A stretch of 64,000 nt of DNA from positions 5,249,606 through 5,313,605 of the forward strand of contig JAJEKV010000052.1 of the NCBI GenBank assembly GCA_021234155.1, written 5' to 3'. Origin of the DNA: Isoetes taiwanensis (taxonomy: Eukaryota > Streptophyta > Lycopodiopsida > Isoetales > Isoetaceae). Below are positions 1 to 10,339 of the stretch, in pieces. The notes beneath the pieces are model-generated. The model did not search any database and was not told where the DNA came from. It saw nothing but the letters and a program-made list of their open reading frames with translations. The position numbers were made by a program, and so were the translations under genes. The first letter of the stretch is position 1; each line of letters starts with the position of its first letter.

Positions 1-260
1 TTACGCGTGAAGCAAAGTGTATTCAGGAATCATACGCTTTTTAACGTGAAGCAAAAGTGAAGAATACATCTTTGTTCACGTTGAAAGCAAAAGCCGCATT
101 CCCGAATACACTTTGCTTCACGCTGAAAAAGTGTGCAAAAGTGTATTCCGGAATACACTTTGGCATCGGGCATGTAAGTTAGCTTAATGTGTATTCGGAA
201 TACACTTCTAGACTACCAAGCGGAATCCGTAGTGTATTCCGGATCCCTAGTGTATTTTGG
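1..260. repeat. Palindrome cluster A (GTGTATTC/GAATACAC family)
   Basis: This stretch is packed with direct and inverted copies of GTGTATTC. They include a near-perfect self-complementary unit at 138-161 with the core GTGTATTCCGGAATACAC, and further units near 17, 100, 190, 231 and 250. The same unit returns at 2225-2510. Dense subterminal palindromes are typical of the ends of class II DNA transposons, so this may be one end of such an element, but no terminal inverted repeat or target duplication can be fixed because the window starts here. Confidence 0.75.
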
Positions 261-1611
261 AATACTCTTAGTGCTAAGAAAGAAACCTAAAACGAAAGTT
301 CTGCCGCAGTTACCTGCAATTCCTTGGACATTTCTTCTAGAGTAAATTCTTTGTCTACGACCTTCCAGCAGTAGCCTTTCTAGTATGTCCATGTCAAGAA
401 AAATACCCGCATTTCTCTCCACACCGTTATCGCCATTTCTTTTTTGGGACATCGAACCTTTTTTTTTCTCTTCAGACCTTTCCTTTACTTTAATTCACCA
501 CGCCGAACATGGTAAATATCTCGCTTTGTGGTCCCATATCCGCAGACAATAAACGAGGTCGGGCTTATGGGCAAGAAAGTTATTCCGTATCACAAAAGAA
601 ACTTACTCGCCGCTCAAGGCTAATTGAAACCAAGCTTGTCATCTTGCGTATGAGGACCGCCGCTTGTTAGCCTTTGTCGCATTCTGAGGCAAAGACTCCA
701 TCGCAAGGGCTTCCTTCAGCCTTAAGGAGTACCCGGTTTCTTCAAGTTTTCTCCATATTTTTCTTTAAAAATCATGTACTCCCTGCATGAACCGATCTTT
801 GTCGACAAAGCTCATCTTTAATTTGTACCGTCGCTGGTCACAGATTGTGTGTGTTATAACGATTTTTGCTTCTTCGGGTTTGGGGAGACCACAAGAGACC
901 GCACACGATCTGGAGAGATACCAAGGTTATTTTTTTCTTGTACACCGCCTTCTTGCCTTGAAGCTATGATTTCCTCCCAAGACGTAGTGAGTGTAAGTGT
1001 CCGCTTTTTCTCATATAGTCCTCGGGTGTTGCATTGCTCCTCCGTCAACAAGGACAACTATTGGCGCCACATGAGCATTAGATTTGTTGCTCCTAATTCT
1101 ATCCTTCGTGTTCCTTAAGTTGTCGGCATATATTTTACTTAACCCTGCGGCCTTTCACCAAATTCATTCTTTGGGGGCAGCCTCATGCAAGTTACGGGAA
1201 GATAGATCACCCCTTGTACAAATTTTTTTCAGATTTATTACCTCCATTCTTTCTCGGAGGTCTTATCAACTTTCTTTTCTTTTATTGCTACCCTGAGCTT
1301 TTCCTATTCCCTTCGCTTTTGTGCTTCCTCGGGGATTTCAAAGAACTTGAAGCACCTTCCGCTTCTTTGGTTCCTTAGCGCATTGTGGCTCTTGGCCCCA
1401 ACTTCAAAGTTTCTTTTTTTTTCACTGGGGATCTTCCTCTTCTAGTTCTTGGGACCCTCCATCCCATGACCCCCCGAATTACTAGGAGAAGGTGATGATC
1501 CTCCATCCGGATCAAGCCTGACTCACTTTACGTGAAAATCTTCGCCATACTAGTACAAACCCTGTCTAATTAGTGAAGACAGTCGCTTAGTCCGTAGTGT
1601 GAAAAGAATTT
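261..1611. other. No recognisable gene
   Basis: Several short open frames occur on both strands but none has a recognisable domain, a convincing start or splice sites. The base composition is mixed, with pyrimidine-rich stretches on the + strand. It lies between palindrome clusters A and B and may be the interior of a decayed DNA transposon. Confidence 0.5.
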
Positions 1612-1941
1612 GTGCCAAGCACCCGTGGTTGCACACCGACAATTCTAAAGAAGGCGATGTCCACAACAATGAACCCTTGGGAGGTCTTAAAGGATAGCCT
1701 CCCCATCCGACCTCCCCTTGTCCGCTACCTCCGAGACCTCTTTAATTGTCCCAAGGTTGACAAACTCGTGGTTCGGCGTACCTTTTGTTCCCAAAGACTT
1801 TTACTGCACGCGCATAAACCGTCAATGTGTGCAGTACTTTCCGGCCTGCACCCCGTAATGAACCACTGCGCTTTGAAAGTTTTCATAAATAGTGGGCTCG
1901 TCCCGTCGTCGCTGTGTGCTTTTGAGGGTGTGGACGCTTAA
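1612..1941 (+). CDS. Hypothetical 109-residue open frame between palindrome clusters
   Basis: This is the longest open frame between palindrome clusters A and B. It begins with GTG rather than ATG in the given frame, has no recognised domain, no signal peptide and no repeat. Composition is ordinary for a protein (mixed hydrophobic and basic, several Cys), so it could be a fragment of a decayed element protein, but chance cannot be excluded. I do not assign a function. Confidence 0.2.
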   Translation: MPSTRGCTPTILKKAMSTTMNPWEVLKDSLPIRPPLVRYLRDLFNCPKVDKLVVRRTFCSQRLLLHAHKPSMCAVLSGLHPVMNHCALKVFINSGLVPSSLCAFEGVDA

Positions 1942-2224
1942 TCTTCCACGCTTTTTTATGCCCTTTTCTTTGCCTTCTTCCCCCTCGCCATCAAACGCTT
2001 AAGACAACAATGTTAAGACAGAAAACAAGACGAAGGCTATATTCCAGAATAGGATTTACTAATCATGTGCCCTAAAGGCTAGCAAAAGACAAAAAAAACA
2101 CAAATATTGTCTTTCTAACACAATTTTTTATGCCTTTATTGGACAAAAATATGGTATGTTCAACCTAAAAAGTGGTCTGTCACAGCTAAAAAGTGGTGTT
2201 CAAATGCAAAAAAACTAGTGTTTT

Positions 2225-2510
2225 CAAGACGATAAGCAAAGTGTATTCCGGAATACACATTGCTCTTCGACCGAATACATTGCTTTTCGAAGGGCAAAGT
2301 GTATTCCTGGATACACTTTTAAAGTGTATTCAGAATACATTTTTTTTTTCTTCCTTCGACGAGTTAATATTCATTCCTAATACACTTTTGCTCTTCTCAG
2401 AAGGGTAAAAATTCGAATACACATTGCACTTTCGTAGTGAGCAAAGTGTATTCCGAATACACTTTGCGCCGTCAAGCTCAAAGTGTATAATACACTTTGG
2501 GCTTACAAAA
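2225..2510. repeat. Palindrome cluster B
   Basis: A second dense run of the unit seen at 1-260. Clear copies are at 2241-2258 (GTGTATTCCGGAATACAC with one 3' change just beyond), 2297-2340 and 2441-2467 (a palindrome missing one central base), and a shortened form lies near 2480. Spacer sequences such as ttcgaagg also recur in inverted form. Together with cluster A it brackets about 2 kb without a recognisable gene. Confidence 0.75.
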
Positions 2511-2629
2511 GCAAAACATTAAACACGAAAGACGTGCCACTATGTACTTTAATTGCTTACCCGTCCATTATTTTCGCTATGTGAATCTAAAGACAAAGAA
2601 ATCAATATAGATCGGGAAGGCCGGCGACT

Positions 2630-2830
2630 AAATCTGGAAGCGGAATACGCGAATCGAGGCTTGAATTTTCCTTTTTAAAGGTAGGCCACTTGTCGGTTGC
2701 ATTTTTCTATGTGATGCGGAATACGCCTTGTTCAAACACTCACGCCAAGTGTATACGGAAATAGCATCTCGCGGCACACAAAGCTGCACACAAATTAGTA
2801 TTCCGAATAGCATTTGTATTCTCGAGTATC
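2630..2830. repeat. Palindrome cluster C (diverged GCGGAATACGC units)
   Basis: Diverged relatives of the GAATAC unit: GCGGAATACGC occurs near 2640 and again near 2716, with gtgtatacgg and attccgaatagc nearby. These are looser than clusters A and B and may mark the other end of the same element or an independent decayed copy. Confidence 0.45.
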
Positions 2831-2902
2831 TTTAGTCCAAATGACTTGTGAGCTAGTAACAAGTCCACAATTTTTGCGCTTGTTCAACATGGTTAACCGC
2901 CA

Positions 2903-3560
2903 GTGAACAAACTTCCACCACCATTTGTTTGCCCAAGTACCTCTACTTCAGGATGGAACACAAGACGGAGATGCTTCTTCAACACCTACCTCGACAAGGT
3001 CTTTGTTGCTTCTCAAGACACTCCTCGAAGTCCAAGAACTAGTAGATCGCCACCACCTTTCCAGCCCTCTCCAAGTCCAAGAGGAAACCGTTGCCACCAC
3101 ATTTCCAACCCTCACCGCCGTAGTAATCTTTCCACCACCATTTGTACCATCCCCCACACTACAAAAATCTCATTCGTAGAATATTTCAAACAGACTACCT
3201 CCGCTTGTAGTTTCTCCATCTTCACTTACACAAACAAGGAATACAAAGACGCGTTAAGACCGTGAGATTCACCACGCCTTCTCCCACCACGATTTCACAA
3301 CAAATGAAGACGACATTGCAACATCTACTCCTCTTCACACACAACCGCAGGACACATGGATTTGCAGAATTTCACCGCTATAAGAGACATGTTTGATCGA
3401 ACTCCTTGTGAAGAAGCTACAACAACTTTATTTGGCACATCATATGGTGGCCCATCTCCTTCATTCAACACGCACCTCCGCCTTATCGGGTGGAACACGT
3501 GGTTTGTTCTCCCTCTACAAGCACCCACTAAGGGTAGAGGAGGTCACCCCCCGTGAGTAG
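2903..3560 (+). pseudogene. Proline/serine-rich stretch upstream of the transposase-like gene
   Basis: Open frames on the + strand here encode low-complexity Pro/Ser/Thr-rich sequence. The phrase tccaccaccatttg occurs near 2911 and 3130, and a variant near 3050, so the proline-rich part looks internally repeated. It directly precedes the frame opening at 3561 and may be the disordered N-terminal part of the same protein, with a frame change and a stop at 3558 in between. The assignment is an inference from position and composition; no domain is visible. Confidence 0.3.
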
Positions 3561-5455
3561 AACCTCTCTTTAGAAGATGAAGACACCAACGAAGTGCAAC
3601 GAGATTACACATTCTCTAGCCAATCAACCAAGAAATTCAAGGTGGATTTTAGTTTGAGAGCATGCTCCTCTGTAAGAAGAAGAAACCTTATGGACGAGCA
3701 CAAAATGAGAAGACTTTTAAGAAGTAAATGCTGCTCATTGGGTTGCATCAACAAATTTAACATGGCTAAATTACGAGCAATTAGAGACAACTACAGTTCA
3801 ATGACATTGGCTGACCAGAATGCCTATTTGGCCTATCATGTAAGACCAGACCGCAACACCTTCTTGCACTACATTAACCGTCAAGAAGTTTGCCAGAAAT
3901 GCTTTATGGTTGTCCACCGTTTAGGGTCCACCAGAATGTCTAGAATACACAAAAGACTGGACAAAAATCCAACAATTGATGATCATTGTGGACCAAGAAG
4001 AGTTGTAACCATGCATGCCCTTGCTGCTGTGTCATGGATGGAGAAATATTTTAGAGAAACATGTGAGAAGCTACCTAACAGTAACATGTATCATTTAACT
4101 GATAACATCACCAAAAAAGATGTTTTTAATGAGTACAAAGAGACTTGCACTCAGCTTCAGCACATCTCTTACTCACACTTCACCAGACTGTGGAAAAGTG
4201 AATTCGGTTTAGTGAAAATTCCCAGGAGACATAGAATGTCTGTTTGCTCAAGGTGTGCAGAATTAAAGAGTCAAAGAGAAACTGCAAAGACAGAGGTCGA
4301 AAGAAGTAAGCTCATGTTCTCCAATCAACAAGCAGCTGAGAGAAGAAAGCTTGCCAAACACAGAAAAAAAGCTCTTGAACATCCACTGCAATATATGTCT
4401 GTTGTGATTGATGGAATGGACCCAAAAAAAAACTACTCTACCGCATTTCTTAGATGTGCTAGAGGAATGTTTTGTTAAGGTCCACCTTGTAGGAGCTATG
4501 GTCTTCAAAGGAAGTCTAAAGTGCAAAGTATTCTTGACGTATCCAAACTTGCATGGTGACCCGAACCTCACAATTACAATTCTTAACAAGGTCCTGTGCG
4601 AGCAAGAGCAATTATCACCGTGCTTTACCCGCAACTTGACAATACTACAAGGGAGAACAAGAACCAAACACTCTTTTTATTGTGCCATGTTAGTGGAGCT
4701 AGGGATCTTTAGAAAAGTGAAGCCGGGTTTCTTACTTGTAGGCCACACTCATGATCAAATTGACCAAATGTTCAAAGAGATTTTCTGTATACTCGAGAAG
4801 GAAGAAGGCTTTCTCTCTTCCTACTTTAGTTCGAATTATTGAAGATTCTTACACTCCCACTCCAGTGATCGATCTCCTTAAGGAGACTGCTGATTTCAGA
4901 GAGTTTATTTTCTCTCAACGTTCAGACAGAGAACAAGCTGTGAACAAATTGAATGATCTCACCTTTCAACGTCACATCAAGTTCTACTTCAAGGATGGCC
5001 AGAGTTTCTTACTGTAGGGCAAGAAGTATACCACAACTAAGGACTGGAGTCCACCAGGGGATTACGCTTCCTTAAATATATTCCGGACACTTCCTTAAGT
5101 AGAGCGTCTTTGAGCAACTTCCTCTCAAAAAATCTAAGAGTCCAAGCGAGAAAAAAAAGTACCCCAGAGTCATCCTTAAAAGCCATTGAAAATGGAATTT
5201 CCTTAGGCTTTAAGTACTTCTTAGAAGAAGATCGGATGTGGTGGAGTAACTTCTTTCTCGAACAGAAAATTGTTGTGAAAAATATAGGTCTAAGACAGTT
5301 GCAAGAACCATTTCGGTGGCCTAACACCTTCCATCAACCCCAAAGACCAAGCAGGTCCAAGCAATGCTACGTTAGCACCGCGATAAGAAGACGAGGATCG
5401 AGTCATGTACCTCGGACCAAGACGCAGAATGAGCCTCAAGGTAATATCACGTAAA
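3561..5455 (+). pseudogene. Broken transposase-like gene of an uncharacterised eukaryotic family (DUF7869-like)
   Basis: The protein opens with an acidic segment, then a Cys-rich part (CCSLGC, VCQKC) and a conserved middle (SHFTRLWKSEF, then CSRC). A catalytic-looking C-terminal half follows: DGMD at 4410-4421, HLVGAMVF, QLDN...ENKN from 4632, and FLLVGHTHDQID ending at 4764. I know this order of motifs from uncharacterised eukaryotic proteins filed under DUF7869; the spaced acidic residues suggest an RNase H-like/DDE nuclease, which is inference. The reading frame changes at least four times: at an A9 run (4424-4432), near 4615, near 4690 and near 4790. A TAG at 5015-5017 interrupts an otherwise continuing frame up to 5098, and the 5110-5454 frame (motif RMWWSNFF) looks like the C-terminal continuation. 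The gene as read cannot make a full protein. Confidence 0.6.
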
Positions 5456-6179
5456 TTACCAAGGGTATGCTAATTGCTCTTCCAACTGAGGAGGATGACA
5501 AAGGTCGACCTTTGGATAGCAAAGTGCTTGACACGGTCAAGGAGGAAGGCGTGAGTCACTAAACTCAAGATTCATTGGCTTGCAACACGCTTTCGGAAAA
5601 TGCTTTTGAAGGTAGATATGAGTTAGAAATGAGAAGCCAAGGAAAAGGAGAAAGTCCAAGAAGGTGGGTTGTAGGGATGAGCCATCCTTAATGACGTGAC
5701 TATATTATGCTATGATTTTAAATTGAAATCGACAATCGCCTCACGCCAGAGGACTATCAATTTGCTTAAAAAGCTTGTAATTACTGAAGAAGAGGATGAA
5801 GAAGGTGGTGGCAAATGCTTCACCATCTGTTGATAGTGACGAGGAAGATAACTCAAGCACTTCCTCTAGTGATAGTGAAAGAAGTGAAGGTGATGAGGAT
5901 GGCATAAATGAACATGATGACGTCCCGGATCCCTCTCTCATCCTCCTCACACTTTTGTACATAACTCCAGTCTTAGAAAAAGATCAGAAATTTTGCATGT
6001 GAATATGAAGATTCTATCTTCAAATTTTGAGAATACTATAGTTTCAGTTACGGGCTTACTTCAATTTTTTGTTAAATATTTTATCCTCTGAAATTAGAGA
6101 TTCTCTCGTAAAATATACTTCAAGAACATTCTATTTGCTAAGAAAAGTGACACTTTAAAAATGTCAATTCTTTCGTTGC
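5456..6179 (+). pseudogene. Possible acidic tail of the transposase-like gene, then AT-rich spacer
   Basis: A frame at 5796-6002 begins with ATG and encodes a strongly acidic, Ser/Asp/Glu-rich stretch (residues about 8-40) followed by a short hydrophobic end. It may be the acidic C-terminal tail of the gene upstream, because frames in between are short and broken. No domain is visible. The last 170 bases are AT-rich and show nothing. Confidence 0.25.
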
Positions 6180-6413
6180 ACGTAAAAACAACTTAGGTTG
6201 CATTCTGGCGTCTCCTCCAATGGCAGCTTGCCACGTGGCACACTTTCCTCTCCAGGAATAATGAAGCCAGATTTGTCGATTTTTTAACGTCGCAATCCTT
6301 TTGTTTACCTTACATTCTATTTTTTTTACCTTGCATTCCGTCTCTTTCACCTTACATTCCGGACATTTACCTGACATTCCAAGCCCAGAATGCAACCTAA
6401 GTTATTTTTACGT
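6180..6413. mobile_element. MITE copy 1 with roughly 29-bp terminal inverted repeats
   Basis: The ends 6180-6208 and 6385-6413 are inverted copies containing ACGTAAAAA and CTTAGGTTGCATTCTGG. The interior is non-coding and contains at least four short direct copies of a TTACCTTACATTCCG-like unit between about 6303 and 6382, plus CCACGTGGC near 6232. A related element lies at 12365-12585 in the opposite orientation. Small size, inverted ends and lack of coding are the hallmarks of a MITE. The superfamily is not clear because no target duplication can be read with confidence. Confidence 0.8.
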
Positions 6414-6610
6414 AACAAAAATGGGAACTTCCCATTCCGGCGGGTCAAATCGCCTCCGCTTCCGGTCACGATTTCCCCTCGAATGCGGGAAGTTCCCATT
6501 CTTGTATACAAAAAAATTAGTCATTTCGGGGGGGTCAAAATAGAATTTCATGCATCCTTTTTTTTTGACCTAGTTTTATCCCCCTTTTGTAAAAAAAAAA
6601 AAGGGAATCT

Positions 6611-7202
6611 TTGAGGAAAATGTTTTTCACTCTCGTTTCGATGATTTGCTCCCGTTTAATACGCAATCTTGTTTTTTCGACTGTGCTGAAAACTATGCAC
6701 TGTGTGGTTCCCTGTTGTGGAGAGGAAGTCCCAAACAGTATTTTGCAGGAACTGGGATTCAAAGAATCCAGTACTGTTATTGAAGAGGACTCTTAACTAT
6801 GAAGATGAAGAAGAAACTGAACTAGCTAACAGTGCTGAAGATAAGAAGCAGAAGGATGAAGTTGATAGCAGCACCACTTTGTACAATAAACCTGCAAGTA
6901 TTGATTTTAAAGCAGAAAGGACAGGAAAAATTAAGAAAAGGAAGACAAGGGCCAGCACAAAGAAAGACTTGAAACCTGTTTCAAGTAAGTATTCTTGTTC
7001 ACTGTATCTTCTAATGTTTTTGTTTTGTGCTAACTTCAATTCTATTTGAGCAGTTATAGATATTGACAAGCTGAGTCCTGTTAAAATTGCTCACATATCT
7101 CCCATAAAAGGTACACATTTAGTTTTAATATTATAACTTCTCTTTAAGTTACATTAATTTTAAATTAATCTTGCAGACAAGAAGACCCCTGGCATTCCTT
7201 GA
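6611..7202 (+). CDS. Small spliced gene, acidic-then-basic product, function unknown
   Basis: A coding frame through 6702-6982 is rich in Asp/Glu and then in Lys/Arg (KIKKRKTRASTKKD). It ends at a good donor, CAA/GTAAGT. Intron A is 6983-7053 and ends in gagcag. A 57-base exon, 7054-7110, keeps the frame. Intron B is 7111-7176 and ends in cttgcag. The last exon adds eight codons to a TGA at 7200-7202. The upstream start is uncertain: an ATG at 6694 opens another frame, so a frameshift or an earlier exon is likely. The charge pattern suggests a nuclear or nucleic-acid-associated protein, but no domain is recognised. Its last exon overlaps, in antisense, the last exon of the convergent gene. 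Confidence 0.45.
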
Positions 7203-8677
7203 ATTGCCTGGCCTGCCATCTACTCTCATAGTTGTGTGGAATGAATTCCTTCAGCACTTTTCTGGCATTCTGGAAAATATCAGCAGCACTTGTGGTCTTG
7301 TAAACCAGTTTAGTGACTGGTTTTTTTCCCAGCTTATAACCTCCTTTGTCATCAGGTTCTTCTGGTTCTTCTATAGATTCATATATTTACAACAAATACA
7401 GAAATTAAAAATAAAGCTACGCGATAATGAAGCATAAAAAACAGCAACAATCTTAGTACCTTGTCATATGTCATCCACTCCACCTGCACACCATTTTTGA
7501 AATTCTCTTCTTTTGGACATGTTGGCAGCTTGCTAGGTCCATACTTATTACACTTGAGAGTTAGGCAGTCATGTGCATACCATTCTTCACTTTCATCTCT
7601 TGGACAAACAAGAGACCTCCAAAGCTCACTTGAAGCATAAGTGCTCTTCCTTGCCATGCATGTTGGTCCAGGACCACAAACTTCACACGTGCATTTACAA
7701 TTTGGACCATGAATTTTTCATCATGTCTTACTTTGTTAATTGCAAGTCGAATAAAATCTGCTCTCATATGATAGACACAACATCATGTCTCTCTGTCCTT
7801 TACTTTCCTAACATAAGGGGATTTCAAGGCATGAAAAACTGAGAAAGAAACCTCAAACTTAGGATACTCCCTTCTGAAACGATGGTAAAATGAAACCTGC
7901 AATAACAGACACCAGAAAGCAGAATTACAGCAATTGTAACAACATCCAGCATGTGCAATCAAACTAACCTGAGTCTCCTCCAAGAAGTGTAATAGATGCA
8001 TGATCTTGAATCCTTTAGCCAATCTAATCCTTATAACATGTTTCTTGCATGGAGACACTCGTGTGTTATCTCTCCAAAAGTCAACTACTAGTTTCCTCTC
8101 ATCATAAGGGTCTGTCACATCTAGTATTCTTCTTGAACATGGACCATGGACCATGGTCCACTACTATGCTCTGCAGCCAATCTTCTATTGACTGCAACTG
8201 ACACAATCTCATCTGCTTGGCAAAAGCAGACTTGTTAGTTTCACCATTGACTATAAAAGTCATTGCAACACTTCTTGCTCTCCACACATCTGTAGTTTTT
8301 GAATACTTATGAGCTGCAAAAGACTCCCTCAAATTGTTAATGATTGTTTTCATTGTGTTTAATTCTTTGCTGTTTGAGAGATCTAGTTCAGGTATCCACT
8401 TTCTAGCATCCCCTAGAATTTCCACTCTTTCTTCAGATGTAGCATTCTTACACAATTCGTTCACAAGCTTGCCTAATTCTTTTGACAACTTTCTTTTTTT
8501 CCAACTGCTAAATGAACCTTTCTTACCAACAGTAGCATCATTTGCAACTGCACCTTTGTTGCCAGTTCCAGCATCCATTTCTTTTTTCTTCTTTCTTTGA
8601 ATCCTCCTTATTTCGGCCTGTCTTTTTTTGAAAGAGGCTTCATATTTCTCTTGGTTTGCAAGCCCTGCATGGTTCAT
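7165..8677 (-). pseudogene. Broken spliced gene of a second uncharacterised Cys-rich family
   Basis: Start ATG at 8677. The first exon encodes a Lys/Arg-rich N terminus (RRIQRKKKKE) and a helical region. A frame change near 8130 leads to DVTDPYDERKLVVDF and then HLLHFLEETQ. Intron 1 is 7897-7968 (GT-AG on the - strand), intron 2 is 7371-7459. Between them lie YVRKVKDRET, an in-frame TGA, then CCVYH, and after another frame change near 7695 KCTCEVCGPGPTC. The last exon holds FIPHNYESRWQARQF and stops at 7165. This order (DR.TC.C.YH, Cys cluster, HNY..RWQ) matches uncharacterised proteins of animals and plants in which a D..EN segment normally follows; here the protein ends just before that point. 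I infer a truncated relic of a transposase-like or element-borne gene. Confidence 0.55.
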
Positions 8678-8699
8678 AGCACCTACATTGATGAAACAA

Positions 8700-9670
8700 T
8701 TCTAACTACAGTCAGAATGAAATTTATCAATGCAAATACCTCTATTATAGCAAGTACCTGTATTATGAGAGTCAGATCCAACCTATACCGCATTGCCAAC
8801 ATCCATAACTTCAGCATCCTCAAATGAGATTCCACCATGTTCTCCTGTAATTTTAGCATGTCAATTTAGTTTTTATAAACCAAGTAACAAATTTAAATTG
8901 CATATTCGACATGTTGAAATCATGTTCAAAGTCCATAAATTCAGCACCCATCTTCGGCGGCACCATTGAATGAATTCTCGCTCCAATCGAAGCAAAGAGA
9001 CATTACACCACGGCAATTTAGAACAAAAAATTTAGCAATTTAATAGCGTAAGCATTTAACAAGGACTACCTTGTCTTTCATCTTCATGATGGAATTCTTG
9101 ATCCGATTTCGATTTCATATGTAGTTTCTTCATTCCTTGTGAAATCCAATCGCTTCGTATGAAATGTGAGTGCCGGCAGGTAATTTTTCACGCAAATTGT
9201 GAACAGCACTCCAAAATCGTTTGAATTATTGATCGAACTCTTCATGCCCGCCAACATTCTCCGGGCATCAAATTACGCACAATGCTTGGACCGTATGAAG
9301 CAAAATTCATCTTCCAACTCAAGAACCATAGCTGTGCTTCAAGAAACGCTGAAATAGCATAATTCTGACGGTGCAACATTTGAATTGGACGGGAAAATTC
9401 CAATTCGAATTGGAGATTGCAAACTAAAATTTCGGGATCGATGACTTGGCCAAAAATAGCGATTCTGATGGATCATGACTCCCGCTCAAGGCTGGCTATG
9501 GCGGGTGAAGTGCCTGATGAAACGTGAAGGGCCGTCGAAAAAATTTGATGACGGGTACCAGCACCTTACCAGCACCAATGTCGCGACATGATTTTTTAAG
9601 TAGGTAAAAAAAAAAAAAAGCACCCAAGGAAGTTCTCTTTTTATCGTGAGCTTTTGTCTGTTTTCATGCG
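8700..9670. other. Intergenic, no gene seen
   Basis: The first part is AT-rich. Around 9040-9090 and 8700-8860 there are stretches that could be upstream exons or 5' leader of the - strand gene, but no frame, start or splice pair can be defended. From 9140 to 9480 there are short inverted fragments around gaattgg/ccaattc (about 9390) and nothing coding. Confidence 0.4.
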
Positions 9671-10330
9671 AGCCTTTATTCGAGAATGCCATCGATCCGA
9701 GCCATTGGATCGGTATTCTCGAATGGGCAAGCATGCATCTCTCCCATGCATGCATGAATTGCATGCATTTTCTGGGGCTCTGGTTCGTTTGGGGATCGCT
9801 ATTTCTTGCATGTTCTTCTTCGACTTCTCATCAGCGTCTTCTCCTCTCTCAGCAGTTCCCTTGACTCCCACCCACCTCCCGTAATGTATATATTATTGTA
9901 AATGTTGTTTTTTGTCGCGTGGCAAGCGTGACTAGCCCCTCGCTTTTTCAAGGTTTTTTCTCTATTAGTTTTTTTGTTGGTGATGTGCAGGTTCAGGGGC
10001 GATGCGCGACTTCGGTATTCTCTGTAGAGCATGGGTTTTTTTGTGGGAACGTTTAGCAGCGTTGTGTTGTCCAAACCTCCCTGTCGAGATTTTATCGCTA
10101 GGGTTTTTACTCGAAAACCCGAAAGGGTGGTGTTTTTTAATCCCGACGATAAGCTCTCGGCAGGTACACTAGCTAACATCTATAGCACACAATTTTATTT
10201 GGGGCCCGGGTGTTATAATTGGATATTTCCTATGTTTTTTCATTTTTTGGATAGCCTGCGATGTGCAGCTACCCACTCTATACCATTGTAGAAAAACTGT
10301 TGAGATGAATGAAAAGCCTAGCTAATCGGC
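9671..10330 (+). repeat. Dispersed repeat X, copy 1 (+ orientation)
   Basis: This stretch aligns by eye, base for base over long blocks, with the reverse complement of 13460-14155. Shared blocks include CATCGATCCGAG, a run of ATGCAT palindromes, CAGCGTCTTCTCCTCTCTCAG-like sequence, a ggtgatgtgcag that resembles a 3' splice site, AGGGTTTT..CTCGAAAACCCG, TTTTTTAATCCCG..GATAAGCT and the end block gagatgaatgaaaagcct. It starts with a hairpin at 9678-9724 and contains no credible open frame. The core also resembles the LINE 3' region at 11500-11640. It is probably a non-autonomous retroelement or a repeated untranslated region. Confidence 0.7.
9678..9724. repeat. Compound hairpin at the head of repeat X
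   Basis: ATTCGAGAAT (9678-9687) pairs perfectly with ATTCTCGAAT (9715-9724), and inside it CGATCC pairs with GGATCG. The other copy of repeat X keeps an equivalent structure (CGATCCGA/TCGGATCG followed by ATTCTAGAAT) with different bases at several positions, so base pairing looks preserved. Confidence 0.7.
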
Positions 10331-10339
10331 CCTTTTTAT

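Noticed and set aside
1-2510. CRISPR-like array
   Set aside because: Units are palindromic, irregularly spaced and of variable length, and the genome is eukaryotic.
3605-4667. Open frames on the - strand opposite the transposase-like gene
   Set aside because: They are antisense shadows of a recognised coding region.
7783-7800. In-frame TGA at a conserved Cys position of the - strand gene, suggesting selenocysteine
   Set aside because: Land plants lack the selenocysteine machinery, no SECIS-like structure was looked for successfully, and the same gene has other frame breaks. A stop mutation is simpler.
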